A DNA stretch of 64,000 nt from assembly GCA_014529385.2 (NCBI GenBank), contig CM043959.1, forward strand, positions 92,785,029 through 92,849,028, given 5' to 3'. Positions within the stretch are counted from its first letter, which is position 1; every line of letters starts with the position of its first letter. The translations under genes were made by a program, and so were the position numbers. This DNA comes from Adiantum capillus-veneris (taxonomy: Eukaryota; Streptophyta; Polypodiopsida; Polypodiales; Pteridaceae). The notes beneath the pieces were generated by a model. That model saw only the letters and a program-made list of their open reading frames with translations. It was not told the origin of the DNA and made no database searches. Positions 24,746-36,561 of this stretch are shown here, one piece after another.

Positions 24746-25418
24746 ATCATATCAAGTGAAAAGTTCAAGAGCTCCATATCCTTCTTCAAGCTTGTTGAGA
24801 ATCTGAGAGCCTACACCAACACTCTTGGCTATGGAATGCAAACCCAATCAAGAGCCATGCTTCAATGCTTAAGCTTTTCATCTTATTCATCTTCATTACT
24901 ATGCTATTATGCTATGCTAATCAAGAAGAGTGATGATAAGTGAGAAACTACTTCTTTCTCCTATGAATGATTCTTCATCCTCTTTCCTACCCTCATTCCC
25001 CGCTAGCTCTCTCCACCTTTGAAGGTGTTTGAGACCGTGGACTGAGGCTTGAGATATTTAACGCTTTTTGCAAAGTTTATGTTATGCTTGTGATGCATGT
25101 AGCTTTCCATCTTCATTGCATCACCTAGGTCACAAGGAGCACAAAGATTGTATTGTACCAAGTCTCTCTTGATGGAAGAATCTATAATACAAATTCCTTT
25201 GGAGGGGGGGCCGTAAATCCGGTCCTCAACTATTGTCATGTTCTCTAATACTCTCTCTTGCAAAAGTATTGTTCATGCCAAGTTAATTAAGTACTATGTT
25301 AATGTTGCTACCATCAATTACGTTCACCCTCTATGTTCTCAAAGTAATCTCAGAAAAAATCTCACTCAAATTCTCTTAATTCCACTATTCTCAAAGTTCA
25401 TAGGCAACTTCCATTACA
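23941..25418. other. Non-coding stretch; right part probably the 5' LTR of fossil F3
   Basis: No gene seen. A degenerate direct repeat (AATGACTAAGGTGCTTGAA) occurs near 24315 and 24385. The sequence up to CCATTACA (25418) directly precedes a primer-binding site, so the 5' LTR of the next element should end there; its left end could not be fixed. Confidence 0.5.
24684..24743. repeat. Poly-C (about 23) followed by (CA)n
   Basis: Homopolymeric C run 24684-24707 followed by a CA run of about 18 units. A GA-rich block (24618-24652) is just upstream. Confidence 0.95.
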
Positions 25419-28100
25419 TTAGTATCAGAGCATTTGGTTGCTCTTTTTTCGCTTATGAAGAGAGGTCCTGAAGTAGCCTATTAATGGTGATTTTGTTAAT
25501 TCTATTAGAGTAAATGGGACTGGGATCTAATATCGGTTTTGTTGAACCCACTATGTGGGATATGGTGCACACCTCTGAAGCTTTGGTCTTAATAATGGGG
25601 TCTTTTTAGACTTGCTTATGACTTTACCATTATTGAGAAATAAGAAGTCCAAAAGAAGCTAGCCCTTGGAAATTCTGCAATATTAGACCCACTTCGCTAC
25701 TCTCTATAATTAACCAAATTCGAGCCGTAGGTATAGATACTAAAGTTCTGATTTTCAAAGGCTAAGAGGAGTAGAAACTAAGGTTTTGATTTTCCAAAGA
25801 ATGCACTAAGTAAACACATAAGTATAATTAGCATGACTCACAATAACTAAGAGAGTAGAATGAACATTGATAACTTTGATTTTGCACATGAAGGTGCTAA
25901 TGATGATGCCCCCATGTTTGTCAATTATCTTGTTACTAGGTTGCAACAAGCTTTGGGCAACCCTACTTTGCAAGCTGAAGCTACTCAACAAATTTGTGCT
26001 TATGGGATTTCCCTTCCTGTCCTACAGGAGAGAGAGCTTAGAAGGCATCTTGATGAGACCCCAAAAAGAAGACTCTCTTCCATACAAGAGGAGGAATCCA
26101 AAGAACAAGAAACTAATGAATCCCTAAGTTCGTCTGAAGATGTGGCTCCACGAAGATGACGGTCTCGACGATCGCCAACTCCTCCGAAGAGGAAATGGTC
26201 AACACATAGTCCTTCTCCTCGTCACTCCAAAAGGGAAGAGAGGAAACAAAGGAAGAAAAGGTCAAGAAAGAGGTCACCCTCTTCTCCTTCTTCTTCACCT
26301 TCCTCCTATTCCAACAAAAGCTATGACTATTCTCCTAGAGAATACAAGAGGGGAGGACATCGCAAATCATACCCTGCATGGCGAAGGTCACAAAAGCTCA
26401 AGAAGTTCAAAGTGAGAGGAAAAAGTATCTCTTTTCTCACCTATGACGACACCTTTGGTGCCACCAACAAAGTATTGGCATTCATCCTGTAATTTAATGC
26501 GGCCTTTGGAGACAAGGGATTCACGAAGTCCTCCAAGATACGCCATGTAGCTATGCACTTCCAAAAATTGGCTCGTTAATGGTGGGCTAGCCTTCGTGGA
26601 AATGACAAATCCCCAAAGAAATGGAAAACTCTACGAGTTTCCTTCATGAAGCAATTCCTTGTAAGCGATGCAAAGGACAAATTACTTACCAAATGGAACA
26701 GTTTGAAGCTTCTCCCCAATGAGTCTATTCACAAATATGTGGACAAGTTTTGGGGTTTACATCTCAAGGCTACTACCTTTCAAAGAGAGAGGTTGCTGAG
26801 CAAAAGCAACAATTTTGTGTCGGATTACCTGAAGAAATGGCCGAGTATGTCAACTCCCAACGGCCTGGTTCTATCACAAAAGTAATCGACCTCACCATAG
26901 TTGCTTCCCACATCAATTTCCAACAAGGGGCTAGACGGAATGTCAAGCCCATGGAAAGCAAAGACAAAAGTGATGCAAAGGGGAAAACCAATGGTCAAAA
27001 TTGTTCTCAAGGAAATTCCAACAATAACAACAACAACAACAATCGGTCCAAGGAGAAGGGATTTTACAAAGGTAAAAACAAACTCTCTCTTGAAGAGTTT
27101 GAAGTTTTTGCAAGGACCATAAGTGTTTGTAAGTGTGGGGAGCAAGGACATGGCTATCGTTCCTGCCCCAAGAGAAATGCCCATAGTGAGACTCCTAGAT
27201 CGTCCACCATCAAAGCTCCAAAAGAGGATCCTCATTGCAGAGGATCACCTCTCTCCTATGCTTGGGGAAAGGTAAGGAAACATGATGCCTTCATCTTGTT
27301 TGATCCTGGCTCTACTCACAACTTCATATCAATGGAGTTGGCCACCAAGTTGGGCATTCAAGCTTTTGAGATGGGAGATACTGTAACTGTTGACACAACT
27401 TTCAAGGGATAGAAAGCCTCCATTACTCCCTTGATTGGAAATTTGAGGCTTCATCTCCAAATCTATGTTAACGAAGAAGACTTTTTCATCTCTCCTCTCC
27501 AACAGGAGGATGCTATCCTAGGGGCACCATGGTTCAACCGCATGGCTACCAACATGAGGTTCCTTGAAAGGAGAATCTACTTCACCTACAGGGGAAAGAG
27601 CATGTATATAGATGCTAATGAGTCTAGTTGTACTGCACCACTGTAAAGTAATCGGCTTTTGATAAGTCAAAGAAAATCTCGGTTTTTGCGTACATGATTT
27701 TTGTCAAAGAATCCACTAATGACGCTAATGATTTATCAAATGAAAATCGTAGGAATCAAGAATACTTAGAGTTGTCTACTTTTCTAAATGTATGCCAAGA
27801 TGTCTTTATTGATGATATCCCTATGGACTTACCTCCAAATTGAGGGGATGATGACCATTGAATTGAGCTCCTACCAAGAATCTCACCGCCTAACAAGTCT
27901 CCTTATCGAGTTTCCCAAACTCAAGAAGAGGAGATCACGAGGCAAGTACAAGAATTGATAGACAAAGGGATGGTGAGGCCTAGCTCCTCTCCCTTTTGCT
28001 CTCCGGTCTTTTACTGCAAAAGATAGAAAGATGGTACATACCATATGTGTGTGGACAATCAAGCACTAAACCATATCACTATCAAAAATAGATTTTGCGT
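25419..28100 (+). mobile_element. Broken Ty3/gypsy-like element (fossil F3): gag, zinc knuckle, protease, start of RT
   Basis: Plus-strand LTR-retroelement remains. After a primer-binding site at 25420-25431 there is an N-terminal gag frame (25860-26159) and a gag core with LTKWNSLKLLPNESIHKYV (26646-26885). A zinc-knuckle-like motif (CKCGEQGHGYRSC near 27130-27170) follows, then a retropepsin-like domain (FDPGSTHNFIS near 27300-27340). The start of a reverse transcriptase is at about 27890-28100 (EEEITRQVQELIDKGMVRPS). The element is interrupted in several places and lacks the rest of pol, so it is a truncated fossil. Confidence 0.85.
25420..25431 (+). promoter_or_regulatory. Primer-binding site of fossil F3 (initiator-Met tRNA type)
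   Basis: TAGTATCAGAGC matches, with one change, the TGGTATCAGAGC site complementary to plant initiator methionine tRNA. It sits one base after a CA that could be the LTR end. Confidence 0.7.
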
Positions 28101-28639
28101 TGTCAAGGGATATGTGTTCAAAATGTGAGCTGGGAAGACGCCAGGCCTTTGGCTATGAGAGGAGTGAGAGAGAACAAGAATAGCATGTGAAAAAGGCTAT
28201 GACAATCATCGTAAACTTCAATTAATCGAGCCAAACTTTAAGTACAACTTAATCCTTAGCCAAGGTGGGCACTTAACAGCACCGTCACTTGGATCATCTG
28301 CTAACTAGGAGTTTAATCTCCCATTTTATAGGATTAACCCATCCATTAATGATACCGAGGCTTAATACGATGATTAATCAACCTTTGGATTGATGTCAGT
28401 GAGGAAAATTTTCACCTACCCCTTTACCTGCCTCACCTGCTCTTGGATTCTGTAAGTTTTAATTATGCTCACTGCCTCAATCATCATGATTCAGTTATTG
28501 TCAAATATTTTGCAGCTTCTTACTCTATGTGCTTTGGACTGCCTTAATTGCCACTTACAAATAGTAACTTCTCCTCTAATCCACTTGCTCCCCTCTATAC
28601 TTAAAACAGAGAGCTATTGAGAGATTCAGACTCCGAACT

Positions 28640-28645
<6 letters not shown>
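28101..28645. other. Non-coding stretch, nothing recognised
   Basis: No coding region or repeat recognised between the truncated end of fossil F3 and the GA run next to LINE copy C. Confidence 0.5.

Positions 28646-28730
<85 letters not shown>
28646..28730. repeat. (GA)n microsatellite, about 42 units, at LINE 3' end
   Basis: Pure GA run ending in GATAGTTCTATTAT, exactly at the 3' end of LINE copy C. Copy B has the same junction (GATAGTTCTATTAT at about 3276-3289). Confidence 0.97.
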
Positions 28731-28734
<4 letters not shown>

Positions 28735-30958
28735 TTCTATTATTGTCCCCGGAGGTCAAATATGACCTATGGGACCAAATGAACATGTTAGGTGGTGTGA
28801 GTGGGGTCATAAGTGACTCTCAATGCTAAAAAATGGCTGAAATGAGTGTCGCAATAGAGAGTCCACATCGTGGTTGGGAGAGGAAGGTATGTAGGGAGAG
28901 CTCATGGTTAAAAAGAGGACCTAATGTGGTCATAAGCTGAGTACTCAAGTAGTGTGTGGTACTCACTCTCTCGCACTTGACGAGGGCAAAGGCGATAGAC
29001 TTCTCACCAGTGCCCCAATGTCCTGTCTCGCACTGAAGATAATGGGAGCTAAGATGAGTGGAGGCAATGGTGCAGATCGCACTCAATGGGATGGGCTCAA
29101 GGATGTAGGTATGGGTTCGGTTGCCTTGTTCAGAGAAGAAGAGAGATTTGTAGTTTGGGGCAACGCGTGTGGTGTAATGGCTGAAGCAAGAACCTGTGGA
29201 TTTCTCCCAAGTCGTGATACATTGGTGTTGTAAGAAGGCCTCATTAACTTGGGAGTCGATCGATGCATTCTGTGTCGTGTAATGGCTGAAGCAAGAACCT
29301 CTGGATTTCTCCCAAGCTGTGATACATTGGCGTTGTAAGAAGGCCTCATTAACTTGGGAGTCGATCGATGCATTAGGAAAATTATGAACTCATTTTTGGG
29401 CCTTTAAGAGTGCCACATCATCAAAGTTATACAAAAGAAAGCAACCCAGTAGACCCCTCTAAATATTGCTTAGAACCCCATGATATGACCTATCATTGGA
29501 AAGTTCTTGAAAAATGGATTCTAAAGAGCCAAGGTCTGAAAAGTTTGGATGACTTCTATGAAAGTTATGCCATTTTTTTTCAATCAGGTTTTGTTACCGT
29601 TATGGTAATCTAAAATCACCTTTTTCTAGATCTACATGAAGGCAATGTCCGATACATGCATGCTATATATCAATAGATAGCATTTGAAGAGTAGATTCTA
29701 AATATCCAACCTCCGACAAGTTTGGATCTTATTTGCAAAAAATTATCGATCCCCACTTTTTGAAAGCTATGCCACAATTTAGATGAAATAAGGGTTGTTT
29801 AGGGTTTCTCTATTCTTGATCTAAGGGTCAAGGAGGAGCCACATTTCCAAAAGTATGACACTTTTGTACACGTGTCAAGATATCCTTCACTTGCTTTTGG
29901 AATATTTTGCACTATTTTAGCCATAAATTTTTCATATGAACTCCAAATCTAGTGCTCAAATGGTCCATGGGTGGCGCTTGATGAGCTCTATCCAATGAGT
30001 ACCCATGTTGAATAGTTTTGGTAAGATCTTCATGGTATTTTTTAGGTTGCCCCTTTTCAGATCCTTACAGAGCCCTTTTTTCATCCAAATTGGCCCTAAT
30101 GTCAACAATTCTTACAAGGCCCATTTTTGAGTCCAAACTTTTCCTAATGCATCCTTGACCAAGTGACATGCATCCCATCTTCCAAACCATTTCTTGATGT
30201 CAAGCATCCACCCAAAACTTAGTATTTTGCTCTTGCATGTCTTTTGGACCTTTTGACTTGCTTCATATGTGATTCTAGGAAGTCAATACAAAGGGCTACG
30301 TTGTGTCTTAAGCATGTACTCCACAACCCTTTGCATGCCCAAGACCTCAATAGGAAGCGATTTGGACTCAAGAAGTAAGAGCATGTAGGGTGTTTGTGTC
30401 TTGACTTGGAGAAAGTTGGTGAGAAAACACTTTTGGACATTCTCAAACTCTTTCCAAGTAGACTTCCCAATGCTTCCACCCCAAACCTCCACTCCATAAA
30501 GAAGCACCGGTGTCACCAATGTGTCAAAGGGGAGCCCAACACTTGATATCTCTAGCATTGCATATATTCTCAAATGCATAGTAAGCCCTCTTTCCGACTT
30601 CCAAGTGATGCATTGCACAATCCTTCCATTTATGATTGGATGGAACCTCAAGGCCAAGGTACTTGAAGTGATCTACCACTTCAAGTTGCTCATTGTTGTA
30701 TACAGTGTATGGATTTTTGTCATTGAGGGTCTTTACAAGCATAACCTTGGTTTTGGATCCATTCACAGTCAACCCACTATGTAGACAAAAGCGTTTCAAG
30801 ACACTCATAAGATTTTGTGCATCTTCTAAGGTATGTGCCAAGAGCACTACATCATCGGCATAAAGCAAAAGTATGATCACCGCATTTCTGATCTTAACCT
30901 CTTCTATGCCTTCTTGCTGCATAAAATCAAGAACCATGCATTCCAACTCATCAATCAA
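28731..30958 (-). mobile_element. LINE copy C (same family as A and B), 5'-truncated and interrupted
   Basis: Collinear with the 3' third of LINE B: 28731-29373 matches about 3280-3840 of copy B and 30147-30958 matches about 3845-4652. It contains the RT C-terminal region, the YADDVVLLAH motif near 30845-30875 and the same 3' end. A tandem duplication of about 104 bp (29165-29268 and 29270-29373) and a 773-bp inverted-repeat element (29374-30146) lie inside it. The 5' truncation point abuts a ParB-like gene at about 30959. Several frame breaks are present. Confidence 0.9.
29374..30146. mobile_element. 773-bp non-autonomous inverted-repeat DNA element inside LINE C
   Basis: The termini TAGGAAAA and, at the right end, TTTTCCTA are part of an imperfect inverted repeat of about 37 bp (CATTTTTGGGCCTTTAAGA against its counterpart AAAAATGGGCCTTGTAAGA). 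It interrupts sequence that is continuous in LINE B. The flanks repeat ATGCAT (29368-29373 and 30147-30152). Because that hexamer is palindromic, the target duplication could be read as 4-6 bp and the superfamily is left open. No coding capacity seen. Confidence 0.8.
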
Positions 30959-30959
30959 A

Positions 30960-32467
30960 GAAGGGGACTCCTTTGGCAGTAGAAGAGAAAAAAATTAAAG
31001 ATTATCATTATTGGATTCTTGATGGGCAACATTCAATCTATGCTGCAAAAGTTTTGCTTCACAATGAACAAAACAACAAAGAGATATTTGAAAGACTGAT
31101 TAGCGTGTATAAATTTAGAAAGGCTCGCATTGTTGTGAATGCTCCTTCATTTGTTGCAATTGCTATATCTGCCATTGCAAATGAGGAGGATCAGGCATTA
31201 TATGTCAAGCAATCTTACAGCCAAATATTGAGACATTTACAGAGTCAATGGATCTTCTCAAGACGACCACCAAAGGCAGCAAGTGGAATTGTAGAGGGAC
31301 ATGCATCTCGTGCCAGATGGGATGTAAGTTATTTTCTTTGTCTTTTTGATAGTGTTTAATTAACAAATCTTGCTCAATAGTTTAATTATTTCTCTATTTC
31401 TTTTTAGGCTTTTCTTCGATTGGCAAGAATGAGTGCAGCAGCAAGTTGGATTGCTAAACAGGCACACATGGTCACGTACTCTGATTTAGTTTATGATTGC
31501 TGGATAGAAATCATTGAAAAGCTAGAAGAGGAGAATAAGAAACCCCCAACAACTGTATTTAGATACCTTTGTGGCCTTGAGGAATCAGAGTTAAAGACTA
31601 TTCAAGAAGAGATTAGAGATGAGAAGATTTTACTATCAAAGAGTGCAAAGGATGGTGATGCAACTGACATGTATGATCGAATCAAGCAGTTGAAGCAAGA
31701 CAAATTGATTCAAGATACACTTCTTGAAGGCTTCAACAATTTGAATGAGTCTTCACCATGTAAAGACTGGGAGGAGGTGGTCAAAATGTATAGCATCAAT
31801 GATGTTGTTTATAAAACACTTTTAATGCTATGCGAGGAATGACTCAGATCTAGTTTGAAGCGTGGAACAAAGAAAATGGCTTTTCCAGATGGAGCAATAA
31901 AATACATGCAATGGGCAATTCACCTTCAAAAGGAGAAAATTGAGCCTAGAGATTTGCCATTGTTTGCCATGGTCAATCTATGTGGTGAGCCTACAAATGG
32001 AAGTCAATCTCTACTTGATACGCCACTTCAATAATAAAGTGCCTATTGGCTTATGTGTTTTAGATATGACAAAAAACGTTGGAGGCAATTTGAAGTGGAG
32101 TGAGGAGACATTTAACAATGCTTTGGATGGGATCTTGGCTATTGCTGGAGGGTCAACACATCCTGGATTTGTCTTTCTTGCATTTGTGGATTTCACTTAC
32201 TTCACAAAATTGCAATGTGCCTTTCACGCCGTGGGAGATAATCTGAGCTACCATTGTTGTGGTGCATTGCATCACTTTCCATCAGCTCCTTGCAAAGGAG
32301 CAATTCAATTCATAATAGTTATTGCCTTCTTGGAACAAGGCAATGCATTTGAAGACCTGAGAAGAAGATCAGAGGAACATCCCATACCAATTGATTGTTC
32401 TCTTCCTCAAGTAGCAGATAACGATATGTCAGATTTGCAATATTTGTCAGTCCTTTGCAAAATCTAA
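30960..32467 (+). pseudogene. ParB-like / amino-methyltransferase-like gene, 5' end lost, broken
   Basis: The first exon here (30960-31323) encodes a ParB/DGQHR-like core (DYHYWILDGQHSIYAAKVLL), then KARIVVNAPSFVAIAISAI. A GT-AG intron (31324-31407) joins RARWD to AFLRLARMS. The second exon continues through an in-frame TGA after LMLCEE (about 31840) to SQSLLDTPLQ, then a frameshift near 32030. Beyond it the frame reads VPIGLCVLDMTKNVGGNLKW and HPGFVFLAFVDFTYF to 32467, which matches the shape of motif IV and following strands of a beta-class amino-methyltransferase (LDPPYNVG-like) but with DMTK in place of DPPY. The architecture parallels the gene at 37422-41825. The 5' part is missing because LINE C abuts it. 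Function: presumably DNA-directed; the degenerate motif makes catalysis doubtful. Confidence 0.65.
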
Positions 32468-32569
32468 CATTAAGAGCATCAAATCAGAAAAACGAAACAC
32501 TAACATGCACAAGAAACTCAAAACATGCACATTAAGGTGTGGTACACCTTGTAACAAACACCCATTTGT

Positions 32570-33894
32570 TACATTAGCTTGGACAAGTGGTGGACCTTGC
32601 TTTTATGTTTCAATGGAGCATATTTTGGACAAGTGGTAGACCTTGTTTCTCTCCATGCTTCAATGGAGAGAAACATTAGCTTGGACAACTGGTGGACCTT
32701 GCTTTTATGTTTTAAAGGAACATATTTTGGACAAGTGGTAGACATTGTTTCTCTCCATGCTTCAATGGAACCCACCTTAGACAAGTGAAGTACCTTGAAA
32801 CCAAACCCCCATAATACAACATATTAAATAGGTTGGAAAATTGGTGGGATATGAAACCATCCATGATGGAGCATAGTATAGGTGAAAACGTAGTGGTCCT
32901 TATATCAATTACCCATGCATAGCTCGGACAAGTGGTGGACCTTGATTCTCTCTATGTTTCAATGGATCCTATCTTGGACTAGAGATATATCTTACTTATT
33001 TCCATCCTTCAATGGATTCTAGCTTGGATAAGGAGTGGACCTTCAAACAAAACTCCATAGCATAGCATATATTAACAATTCATGGGTTTTATAGAGATTT
33101 TCTTGCCTATTTTGGAGAGTTGGTAGACCTTTCTTCTCCATGATGCAATGGATCTGAGGTTGGACAAGCGGAGTTGGAGAAGTGGTCAATCTTAAAATCA
33201 AACCTCCCATGCTACAACCCATCATAGATTGTATATTTAGTGGACCTTGAAACTCTTTTATGTCCCTAGCTTAGAGAAGCATTGCACCCTTGATTATCTC
33301 CATACATGAAGGCAAGGTTGAACAAGTGGTGGACCTTCAAACCAAAATCTCTATGCAATAATAGGCAAGTGGTGTAGCTTGTTTTCTCCATGTTCCAATG
33401 GAGCCTAGCTTAGACAAACAATGGAGCTTGCTTCTCTCGATGTTTCAATGGATCCTAGCTTAGAAAAGTGGTGGATCTTTGCTTCTCTCCATGTTCCAAT
33501 GGACCATAGCTTAGACAAGTGGTGGACCTTGAAAAACACCCCCCGTATTCAACATATTATGGGGTTTTCATGTTTCAATGGCACTTATCTTGGACAAATG
33601 GTAGAGCTTGCTTCTCTTCATGTTTCAATGGATCCAATCTTAGCCAAGTGGTGGACCTTGAAACAAGAACCCCCCCCCCCCCCCCCAATGTACAACGTAT
33701 CATGGGTTTTGAAAGGACTGGGAGAAAATAATAGCTTTGATAAGTAGTGGACCTTGCTTCTCTCCATGCTTCAATGGAGCCGAGGTTGGACAAATGTTGG
33801 AGAGAAGATGGTTGCCCATGAAATAAGACCATGCATGCTATAATCAATCATATGTTGTACACATGGTGGACCTTGCAATTGTTTTATATGCCTA
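32570..33894 (+). repeat. Satellite array, forward orientation (GGACAAGTGGTGGACCTTG), part 1
   Basis: Degenerate units of roughly 45-60 bp built on AGCTTGGACAAGTGGTGGAC followed by CTTGCTTCTCTCCATG and TTTCAATGGA. The same monomer fills 49600-57370 in the opposite orientation. ORFs across it (MDKWWTLLLCFNG-like) are satellite translation, not genes. Confidence 0.88.
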
Positions 33895-33899
33895 GCTTG

Positions 33900-34671
33900 T
33901 GTTAGGAAATAAGACGTAGCTAAATAGATAATTGAGTAGATTACTTAATGGAGAGAGACAGATTTATATACACAAGATTATAGAGTAGAGAGAGAGAGAG
34001 AGAGAGAGTACACACGATATACGTGGTTCACCCAATGTGGGCTGCGTCCACGGGAAAGCAGCCACTCAATGGCTTTAGTACTTCAAAACAAGAAGTAGTT
34101 TACAAAGGGATTATACCCTTAATGGAGCTCCCGCCTTGCTTCACTCTCACCACCTCACACTCACCTTGTTGCATCAACTTCACACTATATAATGTGTGTA
34201 GAAATGGCCTCCTTTTATAGGCCAAAAGGGTTGCCCTCTCTTATGAGAGACAGCCATGTGTAGCCACCCTTGTGCGAATAAGTCCAAATCGGACCCTCCA
34301 ATCCGCCCATGTGTGGCCGCCCTTGAGAAGACAAGTCCGCTTTTGAATTCCGCCACCAGCCATCGGCCATTGACTTCCGACCACCGGCCACTGGCCATTG
34401 ACTTCCGACCACCGGCCATCGGCCATTGACTACCGGCCAACCGACTGGTTGTTTTCCGACTACTTTCTGGCTGCCGGCCGGCCATAATATTCCGGCGAAA
34501 AAGAATATTCCGGGCCTTTAAAGTTGCCCCTGATTCTTGTCCGTGAAAATTTTGGTTTCCGGTGAGTGATTTTCCTTCACGCACGATGGCTTCTCCTCAT
34601 AATGGGGGCCTTACAAATGTGCGCTTTTACCACAGAAAATTACAAGGGTAAATCAGGCTCCATACTTAACA
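33900..34671. mobile_element. Solo LTR (772 bp) inside the satellite
   Basis: Starts TGTTAGGAAATAAG and ends ACTTAACA, so it has the TG...CA ends with a TGTTA/TAACA terminal inverted repeat, and is flanked by a perfect 5-bp duplication GCTTG (33895-33899 and 34672-34676). It contains TACGTGGTTCACCCAATGTG, a sequence typical of plant LTRs, a GA run and a cluster of short CCACCGGCCA/TTGACT repeats (34355-34440). No internal region is present, as expected after LTR-LTR recombination. The family (copia or gypsy) cannot be told from the LTR alone. Confidence 0.9.
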
Positions 34672-34676
34672 GCTTG

Positions 34677-35271
34677 GACAAGTGGAGGACCCTTGATTAC
34701 CTCCAGATATCAACAACAAGCCAAGTTTGGACAAGTGTAGTACCACCAAACCAAAATCTCTATGCTAGAATAGAGTATAGGTAGGACACGTTGTAAACCT
34801 TGATATCAAACCATCCATGCTACTAGAGATGATAGGTTTCACATGTGGTGGAACCTTGTATCAATGTTCTATGTGTAGTTCTTGACTAGTGATAGACCTT
34901 GAAACTAATCCCTCTAGGCTACAAGAAAAAAGAGATGGATGAGGAGGCTAGACTACTTTTGTTGCATCAACGGATGCCATGTTACCACATATACTATAGG
35001 GTTCTTGGATAAGTGTTGGATCTTGTGTCAATGCTCCATGTCTAGCTTGGACAAGTGGTGGACCTTGGTTCTCTATATGCTTCAAATGGGCAATAGATTG
35101 GAGACACAGTGGATTTGTTTTTTCAATGATTTTATTTTTTGGAAACCTTGGAGGCACCATGTAAGAGGCACTCTAAGTCTTCCATACAATGGACCTATTG
35201 GACTATAAAATAATGATATCATCCTTTGATCTTGTCATTATTTTATGCATAATATTTTCTTCTTTTTGCAG
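34677..35271 (+). repeat. Satellite array, forward orientation, part 2, ending in a splice acceptor
   Basis: Degenerate units (GACAAGTGTAGTACC, GGACAAGTGGTGGACCTTGG near 35050) grade into AT-rich sequence ending CTTCTTTTTGCAG at 35271, the likely 3' splice site of the SET exon. Confidence 0.75.
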
Positions 35272-35828
35272 ACACAAAGGAGTTAAGTGATATAAAAACT
35301 AGATGTATTTCACACTATGATTGGCATGAAGATCCTTTTGGGACACCAACTTTTCCTATTCCCAAAGATGTAATTTTCCATATTAACGGTGTGGATTTTG
35401 AAGTGCGACTTTCATGTATTCAAGGAGTTGGTTATGGGCTATTTTTGCATATTACCTTGGAAAGTGGTGTGACTATTCTAAACTATGGAGGGCATAAGTA
35501 TAGATTTCAAGACTGGAAAAAGATATACAAAATATTTCCAAGAGCTTATAAATATTCTCTTCTAGAGGATCCAAACATAGAAGAAGAGGAAGATCAATCA
35601 TACATTATTGGTTGTGTAGAAGAAGGAAACGTGTCGGGCTATATAAATATTTCTCACAGTACAAATGTATGTCCCAACGTACGCTATACATTTGATCCAA
35701 ATTTGCCACCTTGGCATAAATGCACCTCTTCACACATCATGTCAGAAGAATATGGCCATGTATGCATTGAGACTATTTGTCAAGTTGAAGCAGGAGAAGA
35801 GTTGTTTGCTGACTATGACTTTACTTGA
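35272..35828 (+). CDS. SET-domain exon (lysine methyltransferase-like), partial gene
   Basis: An open frame runs from the splice acceptor at 35271 to a TGA at 35826-35828 (about 185 codons). The reading includes DIKTRCISHYDWHEDPFGTP, then LSCIQGVGYGLFL (the N-terminal SET strand, S-x-I-x-G-x-G-x-G-L-F) and GVTILNYGGHKY. GYINISHSTNVCPNVRY follows (equivalent of the N-H-S-C-x-P-N cofactor-binding loop), then IETICQVEAGEELFADYDF (equivalent of the catalytic GEEL-x-DY end). The asparagine and histidine-serine of the loop are kept as N-I-S-H-S. A gene end directly after the DY motif means no post-SET cysteines. Upstream exons were not found; satellite fills the upstream intron. It may be a host gene fragment or cargo of an older element. 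Confidence 0.7.
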
Positions 35829-35979
35829 CATTGTAAAGTATTGTACATGGATGGAAATCTCAAGTACATGCATCATTTTCATTTTTCATGGATGAAATCT
35901 CAAGTGAATATAACATTTGATTATTGTTTAGTTTATGGTCAACGAGAATCTAGAGTGCTCTTATGCTTTGTGTGTTGTC

Positions 35980-36330
35980 TAACTTATTTGACTACCTTGG
36001 CCATAGAATCTTGATTCTACTCTAGATTTGTGATAAGTCTTACCAAAATTTAATCAATGTCTAGGTTGGACAAGTGGTGGGGCTTCAAATATTACTGTCT
36101 TAAACAAGTGGAGTTATCTTAATTGAATAAGTGGTGGCCTTTGAATCCAAATTTAAGCCAAACCTCTAATTGTTTGCTTGTAGTTTAGGTTGGATATTTG
36201 GTGGACCTTGTATCCATGTTTCCTCAACAAGTTGTGGATTTTAGTTTTCACTTTAAGTACTCATCTTTAATAAAGTGTAGGATGGAAAATGTTGAGTTAG
36301 TAGATTGTATTTTAGACAAGTGGTGTTTTG
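35980..36330 (+). repeat. Decayed satellite units, forward orientation
   Basis: Scattered copies of TTGGACAAGTGGTGG (near 36065), AATAAGTGGTGGCC (36120) and TTTGGTGGACCTTG (36195), more diverged than at 32570-33894. Confidence 0.65.
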
Positions 36331-36550
36331 TGTACAAATGATGAAAATGGTTGCAAGGATTCTAACAACAACTTTATCTTAAATAAATTTCTTAATAGGA
36401 GTTCTACATGTAAATATGGTGAATAAAATTCTAGTGGTTTTGAGATACCATTTTTGTGTGTGTTTTCTTAGATTTACAAACTGGGATGGATAATGCTTCT
36501 ATGGTTCAGTCACAACTATAGAATCCATAGATTCTATGGTTTCTGAAGTG

Positions 36551-36561
36551 CCCAAAATGGA
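36551..36561. other. Left target-site duplication of the 11.4-kb transposon
   Basis: CCCAAAATGGA, identical to 47943-47953. Its 9-11 bp length is right for a MULE-type insertion. Confidence 0.9.
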
